This document shows, one piece after another, positions 28,787 through 39,160 of a stretch of 64,000 nt of DNA. The DNA comes from Thecamonas trahens ATCC 50062 (lineage: Eukaryota; Apusozoa; Apusomonadida; Apusomonadidae). The number at the start of each line of letters is the position of its first letter. The stretch's first letter is position 1. The notes beneath the pieces were generated by a model, which saw nothing but the letters and a program-made list of their open reading frames with translations, did not search any database and had not been told where the DNA came from. The position numbers were made by a program, and so were the translations under genes. Where the stretch lies: the NCBI RefSeq assembly GCF_000142905.1, contig NW_013657675.1, positions 317,122-381,121 on the forward strand, read 5' to 3'.

Positions 28787-30172
28787 ATGGGCTGTGGGAC
28801 ATCCAAGGGCCGGGTGGTGGACGGGGCCAAGGGTGGCAGGGCCAAGGGTGCTACAGAGGGGAAGCGGGCACTGGTTGTAGGCTCGTATGCGTCGAGACCG
28901 GTCACTGTCGAGGTGCTGTACCTCCCATCGGCGGCGCAGGGAAGCGACTCGTCGCTGCGCAAGGTCTCGACTCGTATCAAGCTCAATCCGTCGACGTATC
29001 AGGTAATCTGGGACCCACGGGGCACAGAGGTTGTCTTCCTTGACGGAGCCGACAAGGTGTACTTTCCCATCTCGTCGGTTCTCCGCCGCCAGGGCGTCGT
29101 CTATCCGCTGGTCGAGCCTGTCGTCCTCCCCGGCAGCGAGGAAGCTGCCGCGCTGGTGGCTTGGGGCGATCCGCTTGAAGATGAGACTGGCGACGAGGCT
29201 TGCGACGGGTGGCGGGCCATGGGCTACACTGCATCGCCGGTCCGTCACCTCGCTTCCGTCGCCCATGCCCGCGGCACGCTCTTTGTAGACGCCTCTTTTC
29301 CACCTCCGGACGATGATGACGATGCCGGAGGTTGGGAGCGCCTCGGCGAGCTGGCGCATGCCTCAGGTGTGAGTACACTTGATCCCTCCATCGTCACTCT
29401 GGCCATGTGGGCCTCCATCGGGCCATCGCTCGCGTGGTTTAAGGCTACGCTCGCTGCTCGTGCTTGGCTGGCAGGAGATGGCAACCCGCTGCCGGGCTTG
29501 GTAGAGCCGGTCGATGCGCGCGAAGCAGCGTACGGTGGCGTCACGGGTGTCCGCTACTGGGATCCGATCACAGCGTCGCAGCAGGTTAATGTCACCGACG
29601 ACATTGTGCCAACCGCAGCCGACGCCTTTCCGTGGTCGTCCGACATGCCGCACCCAACCGCGTCGGGTGCCAATTTTGCCGGCGTGGCCGCCCTGTGGCT
29701 TGCGCTCAAGCACTTTGCCAAGGCGTTTGGCTCGTGGGACCTGCTTGCAGGGCCGGACACTCCGTTCTCGCTGGGCCAATGCCTGGCTATGGCCATCGGG
29801 CCGGGCGTAGCCACGACGTCGCGGCTCTGGTCAGATTTGCTGGTGGCCCTGGCGACCGAGGTCACACCTTCAGTGGCAGTTCTTGTCTGCAGCGAGCTGC
29901 CTTCCAGTAGCCCTGCTGTTATTGTGGATGCGTTCTCTTTTGACAACTCGGACGCCGGCCGCTATGTCCGGCTCTTTATTCCCGGGTGCGACACAAACGT
30001 GATTGCGCTCTGGCGTTGTGGCCTGGAACTGCCGCCGGAGATTGCCGCGGCGACCAAGACCCGAGATGCTGTACTCGCCGATGACCACCCGTCGTCGCTG
30101 GTGGCAAGCACTTTCTGGATTCCGTGGTCGCCGGTCGAGCACCGCGGCGCCTGGTTTTCATTTGTGTGGTAG
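28787..30172 (+). CDS. Orphan protein with N-myristoylation signal
   Basis: 461 aa, ATG at 28787. The start MGCGTSKGRVV has Gly2, Cys3 and Ser6, a good N-myristoylation and palmitoylation signal, so membrane attachment is likely. The rest is globular, with many Trp residues (VRYWDPI, FPWSSDM, FAGVAALWLALKHFAKAF, STFWIPWSPVEHRGAWF). Blocks such as LNPSTYQVIWDPRGTEVVF look like an N-terminal beta domain. I do not recognise the family and found no catalytic signature. The stop is 8 bp from the stop of the convergent VIT/VWA gene. Confidence 0.7.
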   Translation: MGCGTSKGRVVDGAKGGRAKGATEGKRALVVGSYASRPVTVEVLYLPSAAQGSDSSLRKVSTRIKLNPSTYQVIWDPRGTEVVFLDGADKVYFPISSVLRRQGVVYPLVEPVVLPGSEEAAALVAWGDPLEDETGDEACDGWRAMGYTASPVRHLASVAHARGTLFVDASFPPPDDDDDAGGWERLGELAHASGVSTLDPSIVTLAMWASIGPSLAWFKATLAARAWLAGDGNPLPGLVEPVDAREAAYGGVTGVRYWDPITASQQVNVTDDIVPTAADAFPWSSDMPHPTASGANFAGVAALWLALKHFAKAFGSWDLLAGPDTPFSLGQCLAMAIGPGVATTSRLWSDLLVALATEVTPSVAVLVCSELPSSSPAVIVDAFSFDNSDAGRYVRLFIPGCDTNVIALWRCGLELPPEIAAATKTRDAVLADDHPSSLVASTFWIPWSPVEHRGAWFSFVW

Positions 30173-30180
30173 GCGTCTAT

Positions 30181-33100
30181 CTACCCGCCGATGACGGCCA
30201 CCGCTGCATCGAGGACGGCCTGACACCTGTCGCCAAGTTGCTTGCGGAGCCAATGCTTGGCCTTTTGCGCGAGCAGTGCCCACTCGTCCTCGTCGTTGGC
30301 GAGTGTGGCGGCCAGGTGCGCAAGCACGAGCGCGGTGGCCCACGCATCGTCGCTGGCTCCGTCGGGCGCGCCGGTCCGGACCGGCACGCCAAGCACCGAC
30401 GCCAGCGCTTCGGTCGCAGGCCACGCGCCTGATGCCGACTGCAGCATGATAATTTTGTCCACCGGCCGCAGCGCAGCGTCGAGAATGAGACTAAACGCTT
30501 CGTCGCCAGCAGTGCTTCCGTCCTCGTCGTCGTCGCTGGAGAAGAGGCTGCCCCTTGAGGCGTGTGCAGCCATCGGTGCCGCGCCAAACAGCGAGCCGTC
30601 GGCGGTGCCCTCAGCCTCGAGCTCGGCCCACGCCGGCGAGGCCAGCGACTGCTCGCCAGATCCAGTGTAGTCGTAGCTAACTGCCGCGCTGGTATCGAGC
30701 CCGAGCGCCTTGCTCCGGCGCGAGCTCTGGCGCGGGCTGGAGCTCCGCTTTTTCTCCGCCATTGCCGGCGGCCGCGCGCGGCTGCCCTTGGCGCGGGCGA
30801 GGACGCGGCCGCTGCCGCCACCCTGGCCGCCGCTACTGCCACGGCGCATCGGCGGTGGAGCTGCTCCTGCGTAGCCGGCGCTGCCACCCAAGCCACCGCC
30901 ACTGCCACCACCACCGTACGCCATCGGTTGCGCCATGCCATACCCGGGAGCACTACCCATCGGCGCGCCACCTATCGGTGGCGGCGGGGCCATTGCTTGG
31001 AACATGGCGGCTCCAGGCGGGGGGGCAGGTGCTGCGCGCGGTGCCGGTGGAGGCGCTGCTGCCGCCGACGACGACGAAAACACAGACCGGAGCGCAGAGA
31101 AGAACCCGTCGGAGCTGCGCGCAGCCGGCGGCGGCGGAGCGGCAACTTCGTTCAGCATGTTGTTCTGGTTGTGGAGCTCCTGGCCGATGGCGGACGATAT
31201 CTCGTACTGCCGCTCTATCGCCTCTTCGATCGAGTCGAGCAGAGTGTCGGTGTCGGCATACGCGTCGCGTGAAATCGGCATCGGTCCGGGTTCAGTAGGA
31301 AGAATGTCAGCCGAGACGGCGACACCGACGCTGTCCGGCAGGTCGCGGACGCCAGCCTCCGACGCAGCAGCGGCGGCTGACGCAGCAGGGTCAAGGTCGA
31401 CACGAGCAAGGTTGGTTCGGATAGCGGCACGGCGGGTCTCGGCGTCGCGCTTGTCGAGGGCGACAAACGAGGTGCACGACGAGATGAGAGAGTACTTTGT
31501 GGCCAGATGGACGACGCGGTTGCGGGCAGCCTTGCCGGCCGGGCCGGGCTTGCCCACGTTTCGCTCGAGCTGCTTGATGAGGTTGCGGGCAGCGATGCGG
31601 TGGAGCAGGTCGCCCGGCACCACGTCCTCGGCGATGTTGAACTCGAGGGCGAGGTCGAACCCGCCCATGGGCGTGTCGCCGACAAGCGCCACCGTGTGGA
31701 CGTTGTCGACGGCGCCCTCGGCGCGGTCGCCATCAACGAGGGCGAAGACGGTAAATGCCTGACCAGCGAAAATGGGCGGAAGGGCGGCCGGGCACTGAAC
31801 AACTTTGTCAGCAAGACCGCCCCAGTCGATGCGTGCGTTGGTGATGGCCGGCTGCAGAGCGCGGCGGAGCTGGCGAGCGACGACCGGCTCGATCCGCTCG
31901 CCAGAGACAACAAACTCGGCGTAGCCGCGGCCTGCGCGAGCCAGGCCCTTGACCAGGGTCCGGGACGCCTCTGCGCCGATGCCAAAGGTGAAGACGCGGG
32001 TCTCGGACGCAGCGTTGCGCGCAAAGGTGAGGACTTCCGAAGTGTTGGGCACCTCGCCGTCGGTGAGGATGAGGAGCTGCCGCGGGACGCCGTCCTCGGG
32101 CTCGGACGCAAAAATGTCGCGGAGCGGCGGGAGAATGTCGGTCTGGTTGAGGTCGGCCTTCATGCCAGCCACCGCGGCACGTGCGCGGGTGAGCGACCGG
32201 TCGTTGTACTCGACCGCCGAGGCAAAGAGCTTCTCGTAGCGCGAGCCAAACGAGACAATGTTGAACTTGGAGCCCATGGGGATGGAGCGGAGGAAGAGCT
32301 GCAGTGCGTTCTTGGCCTGGTTCATCCGCGAGCCGGCCATCGAGCCGGACCGGTCGACAAGGAAAATGAGCTCTGCGCGCTGGGCGCCGAGCTCGGCGGC
32401 GCTCGCGTCAAACAGATCGCCAGCCTCGGGCACAATGGTAAAGGCCAGGGCGTCGTCGCCAAGCAGACCCGAGGCCTGGCACTCGAGGCGCGGCTGGTTG
32501 GCGGCATCGAGGTGGAAGCGGACAACGAGCGGGGCACTGGCGACCTCGCCGCCGAGCGGGCGCTCAACCGTGACGTGCACCCGCTCGTCTGACTCACGCT
32601 CGGTCCGCACGTCGTGGGTGAGCGAGACCACGTCGTGAATGGCTGACGGCATCGTGGCCGCCACCGTCACTGCCAGCCCGGGCGGAACCTCGGCGGTGGC
32701 GGCGTCGTCGGGCGCTGCGTCCGGCAAGCTGGCCGGATCCGCTAGCGGCAGCCGCGCCAGCGAGATGGGAAGGACAACGGCATCGCGCTCGAGCTCGAGC
32801 TCGATGACGTACCGGAGCCGGATGAGGACCGACTGGTGTGGGAGGACGTTGCCAATGGCAAGAACCAAGACCGACTCGTTGACGCCCTGCTCAAGGAGAA
32901 AGGCGCCATCGCCGGCGGCCACGGCGGCGGTATATGCTGCACGTGCAGCTTGCTTTTCCTGGACCACGCCTTCGATCTGCAAGTCGCCGACCTGAGCCTC
33001 GAACCCGCAGATGGCCACGTCGTCATTGCGGAAGACAAACGAGGCCTCCAGCGCGTCGTCCGAGTCGTTGACAAAGCGAAAGACGACATCAACATCGGCC

Positions 33101-33544
33101 GCCAGATCCAGGACCACCGCATGAACTGTGGCTCCGACTAGCGGCATCGCGCGGCGAGTTCCGGCGGCCACCAGTGCACACACCTCGTCGCCCACCAGCG
33201 GATCCTCGTCGGCCGGTCCGGTAGCGTTGACCGGCGGCGCAACCGGGACCGGCACCGTCTCGGGCTCGAGTCCGGCCTCAAAGTAGTTCGACAGCGCCAT
33301 CTCCGCGTTCCACCCAGCCCGCGAGAGGAACTGCCTTGTGGTAGCCTCGGATGCGCCGGTTATGCCTGTCAAGGTTTGTGAGTACAAGAGGGAGAAAGAA
33401 GAAAAGGAAGTGTAAAAAAAACCCCCACATCATCAGTAGTTGCATGCACAGGTGCAGCAAGGGGGAAGCAGAGCAGGGGGGGGGTGTGGAGTGCAGGGGA
33501 AGCCTACCTTGGAACATGGCTACCTTTTCCTGTTGCGAAGACAT
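30181..33544 (-). CDS. UBA-VIT-VWA domain protein
   Basis: Two exons: 33544-33508 (MSSQQEKVAMFQ plus one base) and 33365-30181, with intron 33507-33366 (gtaggc..tgacag); 1073 aa. The spliced N-terminus gives GITGASEATTRQFLSRAGW followed by NAEMALSNYFE, a UBA-like fold. A VIT domain follows (about 75-200; VFRFVNDSDDALEASFVF, LLEQGVNESVLVLAIGNV). The VWA domain has an intact MIDAS start, FLVDRSGSMAGSRMNQA, then QLLILTDGEVPN. The C-terminal third is low complexity. There is no signal peptide, so it is cytosolic, unlike secreted inter-alpha-trypsin inhibitor heavy chains and more like VWA5-type or PARP4-related proteins. Function unknown. Confidence 0.87.
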
Positions 33545-33787
33545 AGCGTGCAGAATAAAAGAATAGAGTGTATGTGTGGGGAAGGTAGTCTTTGGTGGGG
33601 ATTGGGTTGAGTCTATGGTGTGGGTGGGTGTGTAGGTGTGTAGGTGTGTGGGTGTGTAGGTGTGGGTGGGTTGGAATGACCGAGTCTGTCAGTCAGTTGG
33701 TGAACAATGAGTTTTTGGCTTTGTGATGGATGAATAATGGTGTGTGGTCGTCGTCGTCACCGCTCGCTGGTTTTACTCTCCTCCACA
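33545..33787. repeat. GGTGTGTA-type repeat in divergent intergenic region
   Basis: 243 bp between divergent genes. Bases about 33616-33672 are an imperfect repeat of ggtgtgtagg/ggtgtgtggg. It should also contain both promoters. Nothing else is recognisable. Confidence 0.6.
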
Positions 33788-34530
33788 ATGGAAGGTGGCG
33801 GTCATCGAATGGACGTTCTGTTGCAACTGCGTCGCTTTGTAGCGGAGAAGATTCGCAGGTAGGGTGCTAGCCATACTGGATGGTGGTGGGGACGAGTAGA
33901 GGGGGGTGGGGGGAGGGTTGAATGGCATGGGAGGGAGGGGGACAGGAGGGGGGGGGGGGGAGGGCAGAGGGGACAGGGGGCAGAGGGTTGGGGGGGGGGC
34001 GCGGCAAAATGGCGCCAAACTCACATGCCGCCTCGACTCGGGCGACTGCTTCCAGGTTCGAGGAAGATCACCTTATGGGCGAGGAGAGCAGTTTGACGGC
34101 TGCACTTGTGGAGCATCATGCCAAGCTGGTGATGGACGAGGCCCGGGTCCAGTCGGCGATCCAGACGGCCATGCGCAGCGCGCTGCAGAACGGCCGCGAG
34201 GTGGTTGAGCTAGAGGCTAGGGAGGCAGTCAAGATGGCTGCGCCCGACGAGATTGTCGAGGTTGTCGAGGTCGGAGATGATTCCGATGCCGATGCCGAGG
34301 AGGAGGGCAACGAGCTCGAGGCTTCCACGCTAGACAAGGAGGAAGAGGCGCTGCTGGGCGATCTGTTTGCCTCGTTTCTGCAGCGCAAGCGTACCAGCGA
34401 GTCACCGGCGTCGTCGGCTCGAGAGGTCCATCGGGTGCGGCGCAAGGTGCGGGCGCGATCGGCCCGGCTTGACGACACCTTTACGTCTCCGGCACGGCCG
34501 TACTTTGAAGTTCATCCCGACCAGGTGTGA
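33788..34530 (+). CDS. Small acidic/coiled orphan protein
   Basis: I do not recognise it. Proposed exons are 33788-33858 (MEGGGHRMDVLLQLRRFVAE, then KIR and two bases) and 34056-34530, joined across a G-rich intron 33859-34055 (gtaggg..ttccag). The splice yields KIRRFEEDHLMGEESSL and 181 aa. The middle is helical (HHAKLVMDEARVQSAIQTAM), followed by an acidic stretch (DDSDADAEEEGNELEAS) and a basic tail. The second exon is open further upstream through G-rich sequence, but that reading is low complexity and I judge it intron. The stop is 24 bp from that of the convergent RCHY1-like gene. Confidence 0.55.
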
Positions 34531-34554
34531 GGCGGGCCAACACGGCTTTATAGT

Positions 34555-36195
34555 TTACGGCGAGGCCATGACATTCCAGACCTCATTGTCGTCGTCGTCG
34601 CCGTTGCCACCAGCGCTGCCGTTCTCAGGCACACTGCTTGATGGCGACATGCCCGGCCCGGTGTGGCCGTACTCGGCGGTGACATCGAGGGCGGTCGGGG
34701 TGATGAGCATGGCAACCGGCTCCGGTTCGTCGACGACGGCTGGTGGGTGCTGCGGAGAGACCGAAGGCTCGGTGCCGATTTGGTTGGCCTCGTAGGTGCT
34801 TGCGTCGACAAAGACGGCGGTGGTGGTGCCAGACGGCGACTCGCCGACATCCATGTCGATGACAACGGGCACGTCCTGATCGCCAGTGACCGACTCCTCT
34901 GAGGCCGAGGCTGAAGCCGAGGCGTCGTCATCGGCGGCGGCGGAGGCGGCAGCTGCTGCTGCCTGGCGCTCAGCAGCAGATGGGATAGCGCCGCCGAGGC
35001 GGGCGGCGGTGATGTGCTCGGGATGGTCCACATGAACAGCACGGGTGTTGTACGAGCCACAGTGGCTGCACTTGTGGCCGCGAAAGTTGAACGGCACCTG
35101 GCAGCGACCGGAGCAGTCGTTGCAGAGGAGATGTGCGACCGACTCGGCGTAGTCCTCGGGCATGGGCGAGAGCGCCATGAGGTTGTCGAGACGGCGCCAC
35201 TGCTCGGTCATGTCGTAGATGGTCTTGGAGCAGAGCGGGCAAACGAGCGAGGACTCAACGTACTCCCGGAAGCACGACTCGTGCATGCAGTGGCCGCAGC
35301 GCGGCAGGATCTGGATCGACTCGGTCGACGTGAACATGTAGTCGCGGCAGACCGGGCAGTTGGACATGATGTTCTTCTCGATGCAGATGTGGTTCTCCAG
35401 ATCGATCGAGAGGCACATCTGGCACGTGTCACAGTGCCAAAAGTCGATGCCGAGGCCCTCGCCGACCCGGCAGAGCCCGCACTTGTCGCAGTGGTAGATC
35501 GACTTGTTCGGGTTGCCGTCAAACAAGTTGCATTTGAGGCAGGTGTACGAGGCAAACGCGATGTTGCAATTAGCACAGTTGGTCGCCGGTGCCTGCTCGG
35601 TCCCGCACTCCATGCACAGGATCTTGCTCACCGAAAACCGATCCAGCACATGGTCGGGATCGCCGGTCTCCTCATCGTGGCACAGCCGACATGTCACAAA
35701 CTTGGAGCAGCACTCAGCCCAGAGCTTGCACTTGCGTGGATAGTGCTTGCACCCCAGAATCCCCTCGTCATCGCCAGTCTCGCTCGGTGGCGAGTACCAA
35801 CTCTTGGCCTTGTCGTCGCACTCATCGCTAGTCGCCTGACTTGCTCCAGCATTTCCGCTCCTCCACTTGGCCATCATGATGTCCTGTGCATCCCCCCTCC
35901 CCAAAATCCCACTGCCGTAAGTTCTGTCTCTATCCATCCACGACAAAGCATGCCGTGCAGAGAGTGTGCCTCTGCCCGCGTCCTTCGTCCCATCCCGACT
36001 CTGCGAACCTTCCACTCGGACCACTCCCCCCTCTCCCCGACACAACGCCACCATATACAAGCTCATGCCATCCTCACCCTCACTACCTACCTGGATCTTG
36101 CGAGACTTTTCCGCAGGGCTCAAACTCGCGTCCCGCTGGATGGCCAGAACCTTCTTCCGAAGCACCGACTGGGCATCCTCTTCGCCTGAGCTCAT
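34555..36195 (-). CDS. CHY zinc finger and RING E3 ubiquitin ligase (RCHY1/Pirh2-like)
   Basis: Proposed exons are 36195-36091 (35 codons, ending EKSRKIQ) and 35883-34555; intron 36090-35884 (gtaggt..gcacag) is 207 nt, in frame and without stops, so retention would also be translatable. The spliced protein is 477 aa. Domains: CHY zinc finger from GCKHYPRKCKLWAECCSKF, CTCHY finger (YHCDKCGLCRVGEG, FWHCDTCQMCLS, HICIEKNIMSNC), RING-H2 (CPVCRDYMFTS, LPRCGHCMHESCF, CPLCSKTI), then a zinc ribbon (CNDCSGRCQVPF, GHKCSHCGSYNTR). The C-terminus is Ser/Ala-rich and acidic. In animals this family ubiquitinates p53 and other targets; the substrate here is unknown. Confidence 0.92.
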   Translation of the reverse strand: MSSGEEDAQSVLRKKVLAIQRDASLSPAEKSRKIQVGSEGEDGMSLYMVALCRGEGGVVRVEGSQSRDGTKDAGRGTLSARHALSWMDRDRTYGSGILGRGDAQDIMMAKWRSGNAGASQATSDECDDKAKSWYSPPSETGDDEGILGCKHYPRKCKLWAECCSKFVTCRLCHDEETGDPDHVLDRFSVSKILCMECGTEQAPATNCANCNIAFASYTCLKCNLFDGNPNKSIYHCDKCGLCRVGEGLGIDFWHCDTCQMCLSIDLENHICIEKNIMSNCPVCRDYMFTSTESIQILPRCGHCMHESCFREYVESSLVCPLCSKTIYDMTEQWRRLDNLMALSPMPEDYAESVAHLLCNDCSGRCQVPFNFRGHKCSHCGSYNTRAVHVDHPEHITAARLGGAIPSAAERQAAAAAASAAADDDASASASASEESVTGDQDVPVVIDMDVGESPSGTTTAVFVDASTYEANQIGTEPSVSPQHPPAVVDEPEPVAMLITPTALDVTAEYGHTGPGMSPSSSVPENGSAGGNGDDDDNEVWNVMASP

Positions 36196-36442
36196 GGTGT
36201 CGAGTCAAGTCGAGTGTGCCAGCCACCGAGAGCGACTTGTGTTTACTTCATCACAGTCAATTGGGTGGCGGGTGGTGGAAGCAATTAGCAGGATAGATCG
36301 CGGAGTAAGGACGTGTGCCGGTCTGATTGCATGGCTGCTTCTAGTTGGGTGCGCTGCTTTGTGCGGCAGGGCAAGATGCTGGCGAGCTCTGACGAGGCGG
36401 CGCCGCCGCCGCTGAAGGTAGACAGGGAATGACCATGATTTA

Positions 36443-37012
36443 TCAGTGCGGCTGAGGCACAAAGCCGTCGACGGCAAAGTTGCGGGTGGCGGCCGGGAGG
36501 GTGACGCGAATGCCGTCGATGTCGGGGCTCATGACGATCTGGCAGCCGAGGCGCGAGGTCTCGGTGAGGCCAAAGGCGAGATCGAGCATGTCCTCCTCTT
36601 CCTCCTCAGGCTCGGGGAGCTTGTCGAAAAAGTCGTCGTCGACAATGACATGACATGTCGAGCAGGCTAGCGAGGCCTCGCACGCGCCTTCGAGCTCAAT
36701 GCCGTTGTCGTGGGCGATGGCCAGGAGATGCTGCCCATTCTCGCCCTCGACCGCCAGCTCTTCGCCCTCGGGCGTGACAAAGACCACGTTGGCCACCGTC
36801 CCGTCACCCTTCCAGCCCGGGTCCGACCCAGTGCATGCGAATGCCGAGGCCGAGAACGCCCGAACGGCGCTCACGCCTCCAGCGACGGCGACCGTGCCCG
36901 CGTCGGCCGTCGCTGTCGCCCTTGACGCGCTGCGCGTCGCCACCGCACCACCCGCGCGAACCGCCGCCGCCCTGCTTGCCATCCGCACACCAACCACAGC
37001 ACTCCAGAGCAT
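36443..37012 (-). CDS. Mitochondrial adrenodoxin-type 2Fe-2S ferredoxin
   Basis: 189 aa, ATG at 37012 (MLWSAVVGVRMASRAAAVRAG). The first 60 residues are Arg/Ala/Ser-rich without acidic residues, a mitochondrial presequence. The ferredoxin domain starts at VANVVFVTPEGEE. The cluster ligands are in GACEASLACSTCHV (C-x5-C-x2-C) with the fourth Cys in SRLGCQIV. Acidic residues EPEEEEEDMLD lie in the partner-binding helix. It carries electrons from ferredoxin reductase, most likely for Fe-S cluster assembly or haem A synthesis. FDX1 versus FDX2 cannot be decided by eye. Confidence 0.93.
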   Translation of the reverse strand: MLWSAVVGVRMASRAAAVRAGGAVATRSASRATATADAGTVAVAGGVSAVRAFSASAFACTGSDPGWKGDGTVANVVFVTPEGEELAVEGENGQHLLAIAHDNGIELEGACEASLACSTCHVIVDDDFFDKLPEPEEEEEDMLDLAFGLTETSRLGCQIVMSPDIDGIRVTLPAATRNFAVDGFVPQPH

Positions 37013-37228
37013 TCGTAACCTTGCAGTGGTCCGTTGCAGTCGAGTGTAGTAGGACACTCGCGTACACGAGCTCGCCGGCGACCCCGCCCGACGGGGGGCG
37101 AGTCAGACCGGAGGATGTCGCTCACCGACCAACAGCAGCCAGCAGCCGCACACCCATCCAACAGCGCATTCGCTCAAAGGCAGGCTAGGCCAAGGTAGTG
37201 GGGGGCATTTACAAGCGTTCCGATGCGG

Positions 37229-38850
37229 TCAGAGGCCAAACAGTGACATCAATGACGGCCCGGCGTAGGCCATGGGCTTGACGTTCGGGTGCGGAACGGC
37301 CTCGAACGAGGTGATGTGCGGCTTGAGCTCCGAGTCGAAGCGGATAAAGGCGCCCTTGTTGCCGACCTGGTCACAGTAGTTCGGGGCAGAGAATACTGTG
37401 ATGAGCTTGCCGTCGGCCTCAATAAGGTAGCCCTCGTCCTTGACCTCGTGCGAACGGACGAGGAGCTCGAGGCCATTGGCCTCGAGGAAGCGCTTGGTGA
37501 CGTCGGGACCAAAGGCGACGCCGACGCCGCGCTTGGACGGCGCGCGGCCTGGGTAGGGGTGCGGGTCGGACCAGAGGATCTCGCACATGAGGCCCTCGTC
37601 GGGCGGCTGACAGAAGCGGTCGATGGCGCGGATGTCGTCGAGGGTCACGTCGTCGCGCGAGAACAGACCACCGTGCATAACGATGACCTTGCCGCCGAGC
37701 ACCACGCAGAGCGGGAGCGAGTTGAACAGATCAGTGAAGAGGCGCATGGTGCGGTCGTCGTACTTGGCCTTGACCTCGCCCTCAAAGCCGTACATCTGGT
37801 TCATGTTCTTCGACTCGTGGTTGCCGCGCGTCATGAAGAATGCCTTGGGATAGAGCACCTTGTACGCGAGCATGGTGAAGATGATCTCCACGCCAAACGA
37901 GCCGCGGTCGACAAAGTCGCCGTTGAACAGGTACGGGTTGGTCTCCGACGGCGGGCCGTTGAGCTCGAAGATGTTGCAAAAGTCGTAGAACTGGCCGTGG
38001 ACGTCGCCGCAGACGGTAAAGGCGTCGTTGACCGGGACGTCGACGAGCGACGGCTCCGCCGCAAAGATGGGCTTGGCCAGCGCCAGCAGCTTGAGCGCAT
38101 ACTTGCGGTGAGCTTGCCCTGCGCCTTAAAAGTGGCAATGAGCTCCTCCACAAACGAGACCGTGATGTCGCCGTCGAACCGCGGCCCGGTGTACGAGTCC
38201 TCGACGGCAATCGAGTCGTAGTCGAGGTTGTCAAACGGTGAGGCCTCGTCGGTCGCCTCGCCCGACGCGATGGCCGCCTCAAACGCCATGCGCTTGACGG
38301 CCTTCTCGCACTCCTTGAGCTTGTTGCGGGCCGTGGCATTGCGCGGCTTGAGCTTGACCACGCGCTTAAAGTCCTTCAGTGCCTCCTTGTAGTGCCCGAG
38401 GCAAAAGTTGGCCGATCCACGCCGGTAGTAGCCCTTGACGTAGTCGGGATCGAGCTCGATGGCCGAGTTGGCGTCGGTCAACGCCGCGCCGTACGCCTCC
38501 ATCTTGATGTGCGCAAACGCCCTGTTTGCGTAGTACACCGCCGAGTTGGGATTGATCTTGATCGCCTCCGAGTACGCCTCCAGCGACTGCCCGTAGTGCG
38601 CCTCTATCTCACGCACCACACCGCCCTGCTTCCGTCAGTCCTCACGCCGCCTCGCCACTGCCCTGCCCATCCGCAGAAAAATGGCTCAGCCGAGGCCCCT
38701 TCTCGACGCACCCCCACACCGTCCAAGCCCCGCACGGTCCGACACACCCCCGCCTCCGTCCCGCCCATCTAACGTACCCTGGAAGTACTGGTTGCCCTTG
38801 TTCTTCAGCTCATCCGCACGCCTCTGCTCCTCCTCAGACACCGCCGCCAT
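37229..38850 (-). CDS. PPP5C: Protein phosphatase 5 (TPR + PPP catalytic domain); apparent single-base frame break
   Basis: Exon 1 is 38850-38778 ([20 protein letters not shown]..). The intron 38777-38604 runs gtacgt..gatag. Exon 2 is 38603-37229. The splice gives [18 protein letters not shown], aligned exactly with the TPR1 spacing of the family. Three TPRs cover about residues 12-115. The catalytic domain has [38 protein letters not shown], and [10 protein letters not shown] with FSAPNYCDQ. The frame breaks near 38108-38113: FKAQGKL is followed in another frame by [13 protein letters not shown], as if one G/C base were missing. With it the protein is 482 aa, normal for PP5. PP5 works with HSP90 and is held inactive by its TPRs. 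Confidence 0.92.
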
Positions 38851-39160
38851 GATGGTTCGCAAAGTGAGGTCGGCCGACCAGCGGTTGTTCGCCGCAAGCC
38901 TTTGCTTGGCCTCAGCCGGCCGGCCACATCTGGCGGAGGGGGGGGGGGGGGGGGGGTGGCCGGCGAACCGGACACGATTATTTGTTGTTGAGGTATTCGA
39001 GAACCGAACACGATTATTTGTTGTAGACGTATTCGAGAACGATTACTCTGTTGGTTGAGGTAATCGTTCGTGAACAGATCCAGGTCGCATTCCTTCGCCT
39101 CCCTCCCCCCTCCTCGCCAGGCTCCAACACAACCTCACACACCACCCACAACGGCTCATC
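38851..39160. other. Divergent intergenic region between PP5 and small acidic gene
   Basis: 310 bp. It holds a G-run (38938-38956) and an AT-rich imperfect tandem repeat (38972-39060). No gene seen. It should contain both promoters. Confidence 0.6.
38972..39060. repeat. 36-bp imperfect tandem repeat
   Basis: Two clear copies begin with acacgattatttgttgt (38972 and 39008) and share gtattcgagaac; a third, decayed copy (gattactctgttggttgagg) follows. The repeat is AT-richer than its surroundings and lies in a divergent promoter. Confidence 0.75.

Noticed and set aside
31507-32592. 361-aa open frame opposite the UBA-VIT-VWA gene
   Set aside because: Antisense shadow of the VWA region; composition follows the complement of the real codons.
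33922-34055. Upstream continuation of the 33788 orphan's second exon as an unspliced start
   Set aside because: Very Gly-rich translation of a G-tract. Splicing from 33858 to 34056 keeps frame and gives a more normal N-terminus.
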